Below, piece after piece: positions 18,353 through 27,775 of a DNA stretch of 64,000 nucleotides. The DNA is from Bacteroidales bacterium UBA1715 (GTDB lineage: Bacteria > Bacteroidota > Bacteroidia > Bacteroidales > UBA1715). The DNA lies in NCBI GenBank assembly GCA_002317135.1, contig DCIX01000010.1:1-64000 (forward strand), in the 5' to 3' direction. Position 1 is the stretch's first letter, and every line of letters starts with the position of its first letter. Made by a program: the position numbers and the translations under genes. The notes beneath the pieces are model-generated. The model was not told the origin of the DNA. It did not search any database and saw only the letters and a list, made by a program, of their open reading frames with translations.

Positions 18353-19503
18353 AACAACGACTGTGCGTATTTCATTGATTCTTCGTGTGTTTCAACATAA
18401 TCTTGAAGCGTTGGTTCAATTACAAAAGATATATGTTGCATAGTTTTTTCTATCAAATCAGACATGCCGAAAAATGAAATCTCATCTTTTAGAAATGCTG
18501 CTACGGCAACCTCATTGGCAGCATTCATAATACATGGCATATTACCTCCTTGTTCTATTGCAGACAATGCAATATCCAAGTTTCTGAAATTCTTTCTGTC
18601 TGGTTTCTCAAACGTAAGATTACCCAATGCAAACAAATCGGTGCGTGGATAGCTTGCCTTTAGTCGTTCAGGGAAACTAAAAGCATATTGTATAGGAATA
18701 CGCATATCTGGAGCACCTAACTGTGCCTTAATCGAGCCGTCTTCAAACTGTACTGCCGAATGCACAATAGACTGCGGATGTACCAATACTTCAATATTCT
18801 TGGCAGGCATATTGAACAACCATTTTGCCTCAATCACTTCCAAACCTTTGTTCATCAATGAGGCTGAGTCAATCGTTACTTTTGCACCCATACTCCAATT
18901 TGGGTGTTTCAATGCTTGAGCCTTTGTAACGGTAGCTAATTGCTCTGCAGAAAATCCTCTAAATGGTCCGCCAGATGCAGTCAAAAGAAGTTTTTCCGCC
19001 TTATTTCCACATTGAATTTCGCCTTGCAAACATTGGTAAATAGCAGAATGTTCAGAATCAACAGGAATGATTGCAGATTTTGGATGTTGTGTAAGCAATT
19101 TATTTACTAACTGACCTGCTACCACAAGCACTTCCTTATTTGCCAAGGCGATAATTTTATCGTGTTCTATCGCGTGGATAATTGGTGCCAAACCTGCATA
19201 ACCAACAAGTGCACCAAGAACCATATCAACAGAACTCATCTCTACCACATCCTTCAAAGAATCCGGACCAGTAAAGACTTTTATCATCTCGTCCTTGAGT
19301 TGCTCCGCAACATATTCGTATTTTTCAGGATTAGAAATAACAACAACATTTGGATTGAACTTCTTCGCTTGTTCTATCAGCAAATCTGCGTTATTATGTG
19401 CAGTCAAAACCTCAACCGAAAATTCCTTCGGATGACGTGATATAACATCCAATGCCTGTGTTCCAATAGAACCTGTTGAACCTAAAAGTGCTATTCTTTT
19501 CAT
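18349..19503 (-). CDS. dxr: 1-deoxy-D-xylulose 5-phosphate reductoisomerase
   Basis: Dxr converts DXP to MEP with NADPH, the committed step of the non-mevalonate isoprenoid pathway; ispH of the same pathway is at 43570. The start is set at MKRIALLGSTGSIG (19503) because the NADPH-binding GSTGSIGTQ must be N-terminal; the 17 codons further upstream overlap the M23 gene. The 384-residue protein has the substrate and metal segments PVDSEHSAIYQ, TASGGPF and MNKGLEVIEA. Confidence 0.97.
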   Translation of the reverse strand: MKRIALLGSTGSIGTQALDVISRHPKEFSVEVLTAHNNADLLIEQAKKFNPNVVVISNPEKYEYVAEQLKDEMIKVFTGPDSLKDVVEMSSVDMVLGALVGYAGLAPIIHAIEHDKIIALANKEVLVVAGQLVNKLLTQHPKSAIIPVDSEHSAIYQCLQGEIQCGNKAEKLLLTASGGPFRGFSAEQLATVTKAQALKHPNWSMGAKVTIDSASLMNKGLEVIEAKWLFNMPAKNIEVLVHPQSIVHSAVQFEDGSIKAQLGAPDMRIPIQYAFSFPERLKASYPRTDLFALGNLTFEKPDRKNFRNLDIALSAIEQGGNMPCIMNAANEVAVAAFLKDEISFFGMSDLIEKTMQHISFVIEPTLQDYVETHEESMKYAQSLL

Positions 19504-19505
19504 TC

Positions 19506-20402
19506 TTAGTATACTATATAATTCTCTGAATTGACTGGTTTGCCTTCGTGCCACAATTCAAAATGAAGATGTGGGCCAAGGGTTAAATCGCCCGTATTCC
19601 CCAACAAGGCAATTCCTTCGCCAGCCTTAACTTGATCTCCAGCTTGTTTCAATAACTTCGAGTTATGTTTATACACAGAAATAAAATTGTTGCTATGTTG
19701 AATCATAATAACATAGCCAGTTTCAATTGTCCAAGTTGATAGCAATACCGTGCCATCCAAAACAGAATGGATAATACTATTTTCGGCAGCAACAACATCG
19801 GTACCAAAGTGACCTTGGCTAAAATTACTTGAAACAACACCAGAAACTGGTGGATAGAAAAATAAGTTTTCTATTCTCACACCAGCTGTTTTTGAATGGA
19901 AGTTAACATTCAACGCTTCACTTTCCTGAATTTCCATACGCATCATTGAATCCGCAGGAGAAATGTCGAAATTAAGATTTGCATAATTCTCCGTCTGCTG
20001 AACAATAATAGAATCAATTGCAGCATACTCCGAAGGATCGTCTCCACTTAAAATTGTTTCCAAAACCTGCATTTTCTGGGCATACAACTTCATTTGATAT
20101 TCCAAGGAATCAACAAGTTCGGCATTGTGTTCAATCTTTTCGCGTTCTTCCAATTCAGGATAATTCGGAATAATATATTCCTTAATTGGCGTGTAGGCAA
20201 TTATGAGATACACCACCAAAATCAAAAATAACGAAAGCGTAGCAACAATAAGAAATACGTTATGGATAGACAAACGAAACGAAACAATATGGGCAAATGT
20301 TTTCTCGTTGGTAATAGTCAATCGATACTTCATACGAAGTTTCTTCCAACGTAAAGCCCGTTTTTGTTTTCCTGTCAGTTTTTTCTTATCTGCCATCTTC
20401 AA
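19506..20402 (-). CDS. Membrane-anchored M23 peptidase
   Basis: The 298-residue protein has a lysine/arginine-rich cytoplasmic tail (1-45), one membrane helix (about 48-70), a coiled coil (80-125) and a C-terminal LytM domain with zinc-ligand motifs GHFGTD and HLHFELW, so the active site looks complete, unlike the EnvC-like protein at 31564. It is expected to cut peptidoglycan crosslinks in the periplasm. The start overlaps the end of the ABC ATPase by 17 bases (10 if the third-codon ATG is used). Confidence 0.9.
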   Translation of the reverse strand: MKMADKKKLTGKQKRALRWKKLRMKYRLTITNEKTFAHIVSFRLSIHNVFLIVATLSLFLILVVYLIIAYTPIKEYIIPNYPELEEREKIEHNAELVDSLEYQMKLYAQKMQVLETILSGDDPSEYAAIDSIIVQQTENYANLNFDISPADSMMRMEIQESEALNVNFHSKTAGVRIENLFFYPPVSGVVSSNFSQGHFGTDVVAAENSIIHSVLDGTVLLSTWTIETGYVIMIQHSNNFISVYKHNSKLLKQAGDQVKAGEGIALLGNTGDLTLGPHLHFELWHEGKPVNSENYIVY

Positions 20403-21051
20403 TAATTTTTCCGTCTTCCATTTTTATAACGCGGTCTGAAATTGCCGCCAAGTTATCATCGTGCGTTACAATCACAAATGTTTGATTAAATGTGTCACGC
20501 AAGCGAAGTAATAACTCGTGTAATTCTTTTTTATTGTGTGAGTCAAGATTTCCCGAAGGTTCATCGGCAAAAACCACGGCTGGATTATTCATAATTGCTC
20601 GGGCAACCGCAACGCGTTGTTGTTCTCCACCCGACATTTCCGCTGGTTTATGCGTCATTCGTTCCGAAAGATTCAAAAAATCCAATAACTCTTTTGCTCG
20701 TGTCTCGCATTGTTTGCCACTTTTCCCTTGTATCATTGCTGGCAGACAAACATTCTCCAACGCCGTAAATTCTGGCAATAATTGGTGGAACTGAAACACA
20801 AAACCAATATGTTCGTTGCGAAATGTAGCAAGTTCTTTTTCTTTCAATTTGCCGACATCTGTCCCCAATATAGAAAGCGTTCCTTCGTCAGCATTGAGCA
20901 ACGTTCCCATAATCTGAAGCAAAGTCGTTTTCCCCGCACCACTTTTACCTACAATTGAAACAATCTCACCACTCGCAACATCCAAATCAATTCCATTAAG
21001 CACTGGTAAAGTTCCAAACGATTTTCGTATGTTTCGTGTCTCTATAATCAT
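20386..21051 (-). CDS. ABC transporter ATPase, LolD-like
   Basis: The 221-residue ATPase carries Walker A GKSGAGKTT, Q-loop FQFHQLLPEFTALENV, signature MSGGEQQRVAVARA, Walker B VVFADEPSGNLDS and the switch His in VTHDDN. The PSGNLDS sequence is typical of the LolD/MacB/FtsE group. I start at MIIETRNIRKSFG (21051), as the 18 codons upstream are not conserved in such ATPases. LolD would power lipoprotein release to the outer membrane, but no LolC/E permease is nearby, so the partner is unknown. Confidence 0.9.
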   Translation of the reverse strand: MIIETRNIRKSFGTLPVLNGIDLDVASGEIVSIVGKSGAGKTTLLQIMGTLLNADEGTLSILGTDVGKLKEKELATFRNEHIGFVFQFHQLLPEFTALENVCLPAMIQGKSGKQCETRAKELLDFLNLSERMTHKPAEMSGGEQQRVAVARAIMNNPAVVFADEPSGNLDSHNKKELHELLLRLRDTFNQTFVIVTHDDNLAAISDRVIKMEDGKIIEDGR

Positions 21052-21080
21052 ACTGCAAAGTAACAAAAAATATGGTTTGA

Positions 21081-22127
21081 TTAATAACCTTCTTTGTTCA
21101 ACCATTTTTGATATTCGGTCGCATACAAAAGATGCTTGGCGAATGTTGACGAAAAGTTACTATAACCAGAATAATTTGGTTGTGCACAGAAGTAATAATA
21201 ATTATGATGCTCGTAATTCAACACCGCATCGATGCCGGCTTTCGAAGGAATGCAGATTGGGCCTGGAGGCAGACCTTTCCATTCGTATGTACTGTATGGG
21301 GACGATTTTGCACGTTCAATATGACCTTTGCGTACACGTTTTATTTCAAAATCGTTCAATGCAAATTTAATTGTTGGATCGGCTTGTAACTTTCCTGCCG
21401 TTTCATTTCCATTCAATCGATTCATGTAAACTCCGGCAATTTTTGGTTTTTCATCATTGTGGCGAGTTTCCTGATCAACTATGGAAGCCAGCGTCATAAC
21501 TTCTTGTGGAGTAAGCCCGATTTGCTTCGCCTTTGCCAAACGTTTCTCTGTCCAAAATTTATTGTATTCTTTAGCCATACGTTCCATAAACTGACGCGCC
21601 GAAGTATTCCAATAGAATTCGTATGTGTCGGGCATGAAAAGACAAATAATTGTTTCTCGTTTAAATCCCAATGAATCAATAAAATCTCTGTCGCGGCACA
21701 AATCCGAAAGCTCCTCATAACTTGCTTCCAATTTCGTCGAAGCAAGTTGTAACACTTCGTCGTAATGGCGGGCATTTGTTATGACAACATCAACCGTTTT
21801 TCTCTTGCCGGAACGGAATAATCGCACAACATCGAACGCCGACATTCCATCGGTCAATTCATACATTCCTGGGTAAATATGATCTTCTAAATCAAGGACT
21901 TTAGCTACAATCTGCAAGCCAGTAACATTGCCAACCTGTAACTTTTGCTCTAACTTATTTGTAATGTCTTCTACATTAGAATTAGTTTCTATAGCAAAAT
22001 TCATCTTCCCTTCGGATATAGACACACATTTCCCCAAAACAACCATCGCCAAATATCCGCCTACAATTGCAACTAATGCTACAATTCCCAACAAGATAGG
22101 TGCAACAGATGACTTCTTCTTTCCCAT
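21081..22127 (-). CDS. mltG: Endolytic murein transglycosylase MltG
   Basis: MltG cuts nascent glycan strands and sets their length. The 348-residue protein has an N-terminal membrane helix (8-30) and a YceG domain with the signature LASIVDQETRHNDEKPKIA containing the catalytic Glu, then AGVYMNRL and LQADPTIKFAL. It lies 3 bases after the preceding secreted protein gene. Confidence 0.95.
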   Translation of the reverse strand: MGKKKSSVAPILLGIVALVAIVGGYLAMVVLGKCVSISEGKMNFAIETNSNVEDITNKLEQKLQVGNVTGLQIVAKVLDLEDHIYPGMYELTDGMSAFDVVRLFRSGKRKTVDVVITNARHYDEVLQLASTKLEASYEELSDLCRDRDFIDSLGFKRETIICLFMPDTYEFYWNTSARQFMERMAKEYNKFWTEKRLAKAKQIGLTPQEVMTLASIVDQETRHNDEKPKIAGVYMNRLNGNETAGKLQADPTIKFALNDFEIKRVRKGHIERAKSSPYSTYEWKGLPPGPICIPSKAGIDAVLNYEHHNYYYFCAQPNYSGYSNFSSTFAKHLLYATEYQKWLNKEGY

Positions 22128-22130
22128 ATT

Positions 22131-22802
22131 TTATTCTGTAATTAGTGGTTTCCAAACATCTGCATGTAATTCACCAAATACTCCTTGTAAAGATTTAACT
22201 ATCAAATCCTTTATAGTCATATCTGCTTTACTACATACTTCCGACATAGTATCATCAATAAATTCCATTACCGTAGTTACATCAAGTCTCCATATATCTC
22301 TTTCCTTATTAAAATTAAGGAAAATCGGCGTTTCCTTTTTTTCAACTAAACATTGTGCCTGGGCAGAATTGCCATAGACAGAAATGTCACCCAATGTCCA
22401 CTTTGGAGGATTAATCAAACCAAGATTCACACTTGTCACATAAAAAGTCGTACCATCTAAATTTGCAATATCTAGTTCTATTTTTTTAGACAAATACAGC
22501 TGTCGGAAATTCAACACACAAACCATTTCTGAAAATGCCAAAGCGGCTACCTGCGACGAATCAGCAGTCTTTATTAAATTTACCATTGAATCATAGTATG
22601 CAATAGATTTACTGTCAAGGCATAGTACGGCTATTTCCCCTTCTTTGTCTGAAACAGCTTTTACATAATTCAAATACGCTCCCTTTACCTGTGCCTTAAC
22701 TTGCTTTGCATCTTTGCCTTGCGCAAACGACAATTGAATAGCACAGAAAAAACAAAGTATTCCAATTAATGAAAATTTCCCTACAAAGTTTAGTAGTTTC
22801 AT
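22131..22802 (-). CDS. Secreted protein of unknown function
   Basis: I do not recognise the family. From the second ATG (22802) it is 223 residues with a signal peptide (LIGILCFFCAIQLSFA, cleavage near AQG) and a mixed alpha/beta mature part containing a conserved-looking INPPKWTLGDISVYGNSAQAQ segment. A 24-bp tandem duplication supplies two equivalent starts (22826 and 22802), the first adding KMKLLNFV-like residues. It precedes mltG closely, suggesting an envelope role. Confidence 0.75.
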   Translation of the reverse strand: MKLLNFVGKFSLIGILCFFCAIQLSFAQGKDAKQVKAQVKGAYLNYVKAVSDKEGEIAVLCLDSKSIAYYDSMVNLIKTADSSQVAALAFSEMVCVLNFRQLYLSKKIELDIANLDGTTFYVTSVNLGLINPPKWTLGDISVYGNSAQAQCLVEKKETPIFLNFNKERDIWRLDVTTVMEFIDDTMSEVCSKADMTIKDLIVKSLQGVFGELHADVWKPLITE

Positions 22803-22830
22803 TTTTACAAAATTTAGTAGTTTCATTTTT
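22783..22830. repeat. 24-bp tandem duplication spanning the start codon
   Basis: Two copies (22783-22806 and 22807-22830) differ at one base and each contains the ATG and the first codons MKLLNFV of the secreted protein at 22131. Confidence 0.85.
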
Positions 22831-22861
22831 ACAAAGGAAAGGAAAAAAGATTAAAAATAAA

Positions 22862-22869
22862 TACCTTTG
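22862..22869 (+). promoter_or_regulatory. Candidate -7 element for sufS
   Basis: TACCTTTG matches TAnnTTTG exactly, 14 bases before the sufS ATG; the leader would be very short. No good -33 box. Confidence 0.45.
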
Positions 22870-22883
22870 CAAAAAATCAATCT

Positions 22884-24101
22884 ATGTTTGATATTCAATC
22901 TATACGAAACGATTTCCCGATTTTGAGCCAAAAGGTTCATAATCACGATTTAATATACTTCGACAATGGTGCCACAACGCAGAAACCGCAGGTGGTAATC
23001 GATGCCATTGTTGATGCCTACACAAAAACAAACAGCAACATTCATCGTGGCATCCATACATTGAGCCAGTTGTCAACTACAATGTACGAGCAAGCACGCC
23101 AAATGGTACAAGTTTTTATTAACGCACCACACGATTACGAGATCATTTTTACCAAAGGTGTTACCGAATCGTTAAACCTTGTTGCTCAAACATTTAGCGA
23201 AGCTTTTCTGAACGAAGGCGACGAAATTATAGTTTCGGCCATGGAACACCATTCCAATCTTGTTCCTTGGCAAATGGTTTGTGAACGCAAAAAGGCTAAA
23301 CTAAAATGTATACCATTTAACCACGATGGCGTTCTTGATATTGAGGCATACAAAAATCTTTTTACCGAAAAAACAAAATTCGTTTCGGTCGTTCACGTTT
23401 CCAACACATTGGGAACTGTCAATCCTATAAAAGAAATTATCGATATTGCCCATAGTCACAATGTTCCTATTATGATAGACGGGGCACAGTCGGTTCAACA
23501 TATTCCTATTGATGTTCAAGAACTTGACTGTGATTTCTTTGCTTTTTCCGGGCACAAGATTTATGCTCCGACAGGAACCGGCGTTCTTTGGGGAAAAGAA
23601 GAATGGTTGGAAAAACTTCCTCCATATCAGGGTGGCGGCGATATGATAAAAACGGTGACGCTCGAAAAAACTATCTACAACGATTTGCCTTTCAAATTCG
23701 AGGCGGGAACGACAAATTATGTCGGCGCACATGCTCTTGGAGTTGCCTTGCATTATCTTATGAATATTGGAATGCCATATATTCAGAAATATGAATCGGA
23801 ACTGATTCAATATGCAAACCAAAAACTTGCCGAAATTCCGCAAGTTACAATTATCGGCAACGCTCCTGAAAAAGCCGGCGCAATTTCCTTCGAAGTTGAC
23901 GGCGCACATTGTGCCGATATTGGTATGATACTCGACAAACAAGGTATCGCCATCCGTACAGGCACACATTGTACAGAACCAATTATGCAGTACTACGGAG
24001 TTCCAGGCACTGCACGCATGTCGTTGGCAATGTACAACACGAAAGAAGAAATTGACTATTTTGTGAAAACACTTGCAAAAGTGGCTATGATGTTTGAATA
24101 A
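22884..24101 (+). CDS. sufS: SufS-type cysteine desulfurase
   Basis: SufS takes sulfur from cysteine with PLP for Fe-S cluster assembly. The 405-residue protein has HHSNLVPW, the PLP lysine in SGHKIYAPTG, and the active-site cysteine in RTGTHCTEP near 360, in the short-loop context of group II desulfurases. No sufBCD or sufE/U lies beside it, so its sulfur acceptor is encoded elsewhere. It starts a plus-strand run through the PH-domain gene. Confidence 0.96.
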   Translation: MFDIQSIRNDFPILSQKVHNHDLIYFDNGATTQKPQVVIDAIVDAYTKTNSNIHRGIHTLSQLSTTMYEQARQMVQVFINAPHDYEIIFTKGVTESLNLVAQTFSEAFLNEGDEIIVSAMEHHSNLVPWQMVCERKKAKLKCIPFNHDGVLDIEAYKNLFTEKTKFVSVVHVSNTLGTVNPIKEIIDIAHSHNVPIMIDGAQSVQHIPIDVQELDCDFFAFSGHKIYAPTGTGVLWGKEEWLEKLPPYQGGGDMIKTVTLEKTIYNDLPFKFEAGTTNYVGAHALGVALHYLMNIGMPYIQKYESELIQYANQKLAEIPQVTIIGNAPEKAGAISFEVDGAHCADIGMILDKQGIAIRTGTHCTEPIMQYYGVPGTARMSLAMYNTKEEIDYFVKTLAKVAMMFE

Positions 24102-24108
24102 TTTCGTT

Positions 24109-25137
24109 ATGAAAAAATTATTTCCATTTCTGTTAATTCTTGCAATTTTCAGCAGTTGTAAAAAAGAATATAACTACTACTATGTCACAAATGTGGATAG
24201 TATCTATAGAAGTTATTATTACCAAACTATATTAAGTGAACAACAGGAAATAACTGCCGAAAAGCAACCTGCCTTTCTTAAAAAAGGTGACACAATTGCT
24301 GTCTTTGCCTTATCAAACGCAGTATCGAAAACAGAGTTAGCAAGAGGCATCGACACTCTAAAGAAATGGGGACTTGTCGTTATCGAAGCCGACAACTTAT
24401 ATAAACAAGACGGACGGTACGCCGGCACACAAAGTGAACGTATCGAAAGCTTCCAAAAGCTTGTCGACAATCCGAACATTAAGGCGTTAATCTCTGCACG
24501 AGGCGGCTACGGCGCTGCGCAAGTGCTTTCGTATATAGATTTTTCATCATTCGAACAAAATCCGAAATGGGTTATTGGCTACAGCGATGTAACAGCTTTA
24601 CACATCGCCTTGAACAACATGGGATACGCAACTATTCACGGCCCAATGGTGAAAAATTTCACCGACGCCGAAAGTGTTCAATCACTTAAAAAGGCGTTGT
24701 TCGGAGAATTAACAACAAATTCAATTACTACCAACAACAACTGCGCAACTGGTAGTGCCGAAGGTCGTTTAGTCGGTGGAAATCTTTCGCTTATCTACAG
24801 CATGGGAGGCACATTATACGATCTTAACGTGAAAAATTCTATCTTGCTGATTGAAGACACCGGTGAAGCAAACTACGCCATAGATAGAATGTTGGCAAAT
24901 CTTAAATTAAGCGGTAAACTCGACGCTCTTAAAGGTGTAGTTGTCGGCGAATTTTCACAAATGACTCAAAGTTCAGATTTGCCAATAAACGAAATTATTC
25001 ACAACTATTTTGATGACCTCAACATTCCTATTCTATACGGCATCAATATGGGACACGACACAAAAAATCTTGCCACATATCTTGGTAGAACAGTGAAATT
25101 GACCGTATCAAAAGATAAAGCAACTATTTCTTACTAA
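24109..25137 (+). CDS. S66 LD-carboxypeptidase, lipoprotein
   Basis: S66 serine peptidases remove the terminal D-Ala from murein tetrapeptides during recycling. The start at MKKLFPFLLILAIFSSC gives a lipobox ending at Cys17 (342 residues). Conserved parts are RGGYGAAQVL, the nucleophile in GYSDVTALH, and the C-terminal GHDTKNLATYLG with the catalytic His. Being a lipoprotein it acts outside the cytosol, unlike E. coli LdcA. Confidence 0.9.
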   Translation: MKKLFPFLLILAIFSSCKKEYNYYYVTNVDSIYRSYYYQTILSEQQEITAEKQPAFLKKGDTIAVFALSNAVSKTELARGIDTLKKWGLVVIEADNLYKQDGRYAGTQSERIESFQKLVDNPNIKALISARGGYGAAQVLSYIDFSSFEQNPKWVIGYSDVTALHIALNNMGYATIHGPMVKNFTDAESVQSLKKALFGELTTNSITTNNNCATGSAEGRLVGGNLSLIYSMGGTLYDLNVKNSILLIEDTGEANYAIDRMLANLKLSGKLDALKGVVVGEFSQMTQSSDLPINEIIHNYFDDLNIPILYGINMGHDTKNLATYLGRTVKLTVSKDKATISY

Positions 25138-25138
25138 A

Positions 25139-26266
25139 CTGGCATCTCTTTACATTCATATTCCGTACTGTAAAAAGTTGTGTTACTATTGCGACTTCCA
25201 TTTTAGTCTCAACTGTAAAACACAAACGGAGATGGTTTCTGCACTTTGCAAAGAAATCGAAATGCGGAATGGTTTTCTAAATGCTCCTCTCGAAACAATA
25301 TATTTCGGTGGCGGAACTCCTTCTGTATTACAACCTTATGAATTAGAACAACTCTTTGCAACCATACACAAACAGTTCTCAATTCTTCCGAATGCAGAAA
25401 TTAACTTTGAATGTAATCCCGACGATATTACCAAAGAATATTGCCAAAAACTCCGCTCACTTGGCGTCAATCGCTTGAGTATTGGCATACAATCATTTTA
25501 CGATGACGACTTACAATTACTCAATCGCCGACATTCAGCAAATTCTGCGAAAAAAGCGGTAGAAATCGCACAAAATTGTGGCTTTTCGAACATTACAGTC
25601 GATCTCATTTACGGACTTCCTAATATGACCTTAGAGCGCTGGAAACAAAACCTCAACGAAGTTGCAAAGTTGCATGTACAACATCTTTCTGCCTATTCAC
25701 TTATGGTGGAAGAACATACGGCACTACATAAATTTGTACGAACTGGGAAGTTTATCTTGCCAACCGAAGAATCTGTTCTTGAACAGTTCAATTATCTCAT
25801 AGATTGGTCGCAACAAACTGGTTTTGAGCAATATGAGATTTCGAATTTCGCGAAGAAAGATTTTCAATCACGACATAATTCTGCCTATTGGTGCGGCAAG
25901 CCATATTTAGGAATTGGTCCGTCGGCACACTCCTACGATGGCAACAATCGCTATTGGAATATTGCCCACAATGCAAAGTATATTGCTGCAATTCAGTCGA
26001 ATACAATCCCTTGCGAAGAAGAACATCTATCCGTACAAGACAAATATAATGAAATAATAATGACGGGATTACGCACCCAAAAAGGTGTTAATATTGATTC
26101 AATTAAAAATAATTTCCCTAAAGAATATTATAATACCTTTGTAGAACAGAAAAATCACTTTCTTGAACAAAAACTGATTCAAGAAAAAAATAATAGCATT
26201 GCGCTAACTCGCAATGGCATAATGCTTTCTGATATGATTATGAGCGAATTTTTTATTACAAAATAA
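25139..26266 (+). CDS. hemW: Radical SAM HemW-like protein, probable CTG start
   Basis: HemW is a heme chaperone/oxygen-independent coproporphyrinogen oxidase relative. The cluster motif CKKLCYYC (CxxxCxxC) begins at 25169. The first canonical-type start in frame, TTG at 25178, would lose its first cysteine; a stop (25100-25102) bounds the frame upstream and no ATG or GTG lies between. Translating from CTG 25139 gives (M)ASLYIHIPYCKKLC, aligning exactly with the usual HemW start MAGIYIHIPFC. The 375-residue protein also has YFGGGTPS and SIGIQSF. It begins 1 base after the preceding stop. Confidence 0.9.
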   Translation: MASLYIHIPYCKKLCYYCDFHFSLNCKTQTEMVSALCKEIEMRNGFLNAPLETIYFGGGTPSVLQPYELEQLFATIHKQFSILPNAEINFECNPDDITKEYCQKLRSLGVNRLSIGIQSFYDDDLQLLNRRHSANSAKKAVEIAQNCGFSNITVDLIYGLPNMTLERWKQNLNEVAKLHVQHLSAYSLMVEEHTALHKFVRTGKFILPTEESVLEQFNYLIDWSQQTGFEQYEISNFAKKDFQSRHNSAYWCGKPYLGIGPSAHSYDGNNRYWNIAHNAKYIAAIQSNTIPCEEEHLSVQDKYNEIIMTGLRTQKGVNIDSIKNNFPKEYYNTFVEQKNHFLEQKLIQEKNNSIALTRNGIMLSDMIMSEFFITK

Positions 26267-26267
26267 T

Positions 26268-27755
26268 ATGGGACTAATTTCAAAACTTGTTGGTCAAACT
26301 GCAATTTACGGACTAAGCACCATTATCGGACGCTTTCTAAACTTTATGCTCGTTCCTCTCTATACACGTTGTTTTTCACAAGCAGAATATGGAGTTGTTA
26401 CCGAGTTATATAGCTACACGGTTTTCCTTATGATTTTCCTTACATACGGAATGGAAACTGGTTTCTTCCGTTTTATGCAAAACAAAGATGACGAACCAAA
26501 GGTTTTCTCAACAATAACCACAAGTTTATTCTCATCTTCAGCAATATTTATAGGACTTGTTTTTCTTCTACTGTCGCCAATTTCAAGTGTACTTGGCTAT
26601 AGCGACCATCAGGATTTTGTGATGATTATGGCAATCATTATTGGTATTGACGCCTTTACCAGTGTTCCTTTTGCCAAACTACGACACGAAAACAAAGCAC
26701 TACAATTTGCGGCAATAAAACTTACGAATATTGGCATAAATATTGGTCTTAACATATTGTTTATCATTATTTTACCAACCATAGCAAAGACAAGTTCCAA
26801 TCAATGGTTGGTAGATAATTTCTCAACTCCGAAAGTTGTCTATATTTTCATATCAAACCTGGCTGCCAGTGTAGTTACATTGATTCTATTATTGCCTGAC
26901 ATTTTGAAAAACCGTAATGGTTTTGACTACGATTTGCTTAAAAGAATTTTCAGTTACTCGTGGCCTCTTCTCATTTCTGGACTTGCGGGCAGTATCAACG
27001 AAGTGTACGATAGAGTTTCGCTTCGCTATTTCCTAACCGTTCCCGACGGCGTTGACGCATCGCAATATATTCTTTCGCAAGTAGGAATTTATGGTGCAAA
27101 CTATAAACTTGCCATGATTATTTCAATCTTCAACCAGGCATTCCGTTTCGCAGCAGAGCCATTCTTCTTTTCAAGAATGAAGGAAAAAGATTCACGCCAG
27201 ATGTATGCTAAAATTATGAACTATTTTACCATTTTCACTTTACTACTATTTTTGGTAATTATGTTGTATCTTAACATATTCAAACTATTTATTGGTAGCA
27301 ATTTCCACGATGGATTGGGTATTATTCCGGTATTGTTGATGGCTAATATATTCCTTGGAATTGTATTTAACCTTTCAATTTGGTATAAAGTAACAAACCA
27401 AACTACATTCGGAATCTGGATTACCGGATTCGGTGCATTAATTACCTTGGCAATCAATATCGTTTTTGTACCGATTTACGGATACGTTGCTTGTGCGTGG
27501 GCAACACTTGCCTGCTACGTGCTGATGGCAGTCCTATCATACATACTCTGCCAAAAACACTATGGTATTCCATACAAAATAGGAACATTGGCGGCATATT
27601 TCATATTGGCTGGCGTGCTATATTATGCCGATAGTGCCATTACATTTGATGGGCTTATTCTCTCATACACATACAAAACCGTACTTGTGGGTATCTTCCT
27701 GATTCTTACTGTCGGTAACGAATGGAGAATACTTAAAGCTGAAAAGAAGTTATAA
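26268..27755 (+). CDS. Polysaccharide flippase (Wzx/MurJ-like MOP superfamily)
   Basis: The 495-residue protein is polytopic, with 12-14 hydrophobic helices and the N-terminal pattern GQTAIYGLSTIIGRFLNFML followed by PLYTR typical of oligosaccharide-lipid flippases. It would move undecaprenyl-linked sugars across the inner membrane. No glycosyltransferase cluster is adjacent, so the substrate may be a core glycan or lipid II rather than a variable capsule. It follows hemW by 1 base. Confidence 0.88.
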   Translation: MGLISKLVGQTAIYGLSTIIGRFLNFMLVPLYTRCFSQAEYGVVTELYSYTVFLMIFLTYGMETGFFRFMQNKDDEPKVFSTITTSLFSSSAIFIGLVFLLLSPISSVLGYSDHQDFVMIMAIIIGIDAFTSVPFAKLRHENKALQFAAIKLTNIGINIGLNILFIIILPTIAKTSSNQWLVDNFSTPKVVYIFISNLAASVVTLILLLPDILKNRNGFDYDLLKRIFSYSWPLLISGLAGSINEVYDRVSLRYFLTVPDGVDASQYILSQVGIYGANYKLAMIISIFNQAFRFAAEPFFFSRMKEKDSRQMYAKIMNYFTIFTLLLFLVIMLYLNIFKLFIGSNFHDGLGIIPVLLMANIFLGIVFNLSIWYKVTNQTTFGIWITGFGALITLAINIVFVPIYGYVACAWATLACYVLMAVLSYILCQKHYGIPYKIGTLAAYFILAGVLYYADSAITFDGLILSYTYKTVLVGIFLILTVGNEWRILKAEKKL

Positions 27756-27775
27756 CAAATTGTAGTCGTACAACT

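Noticed and set aside
23301..23969. A 222-codon open frame opposite sufS
   Set aside because: It is the antisense shadow of a clear sufS gene; its protein is cysteine/asparagine-rich with no domain.
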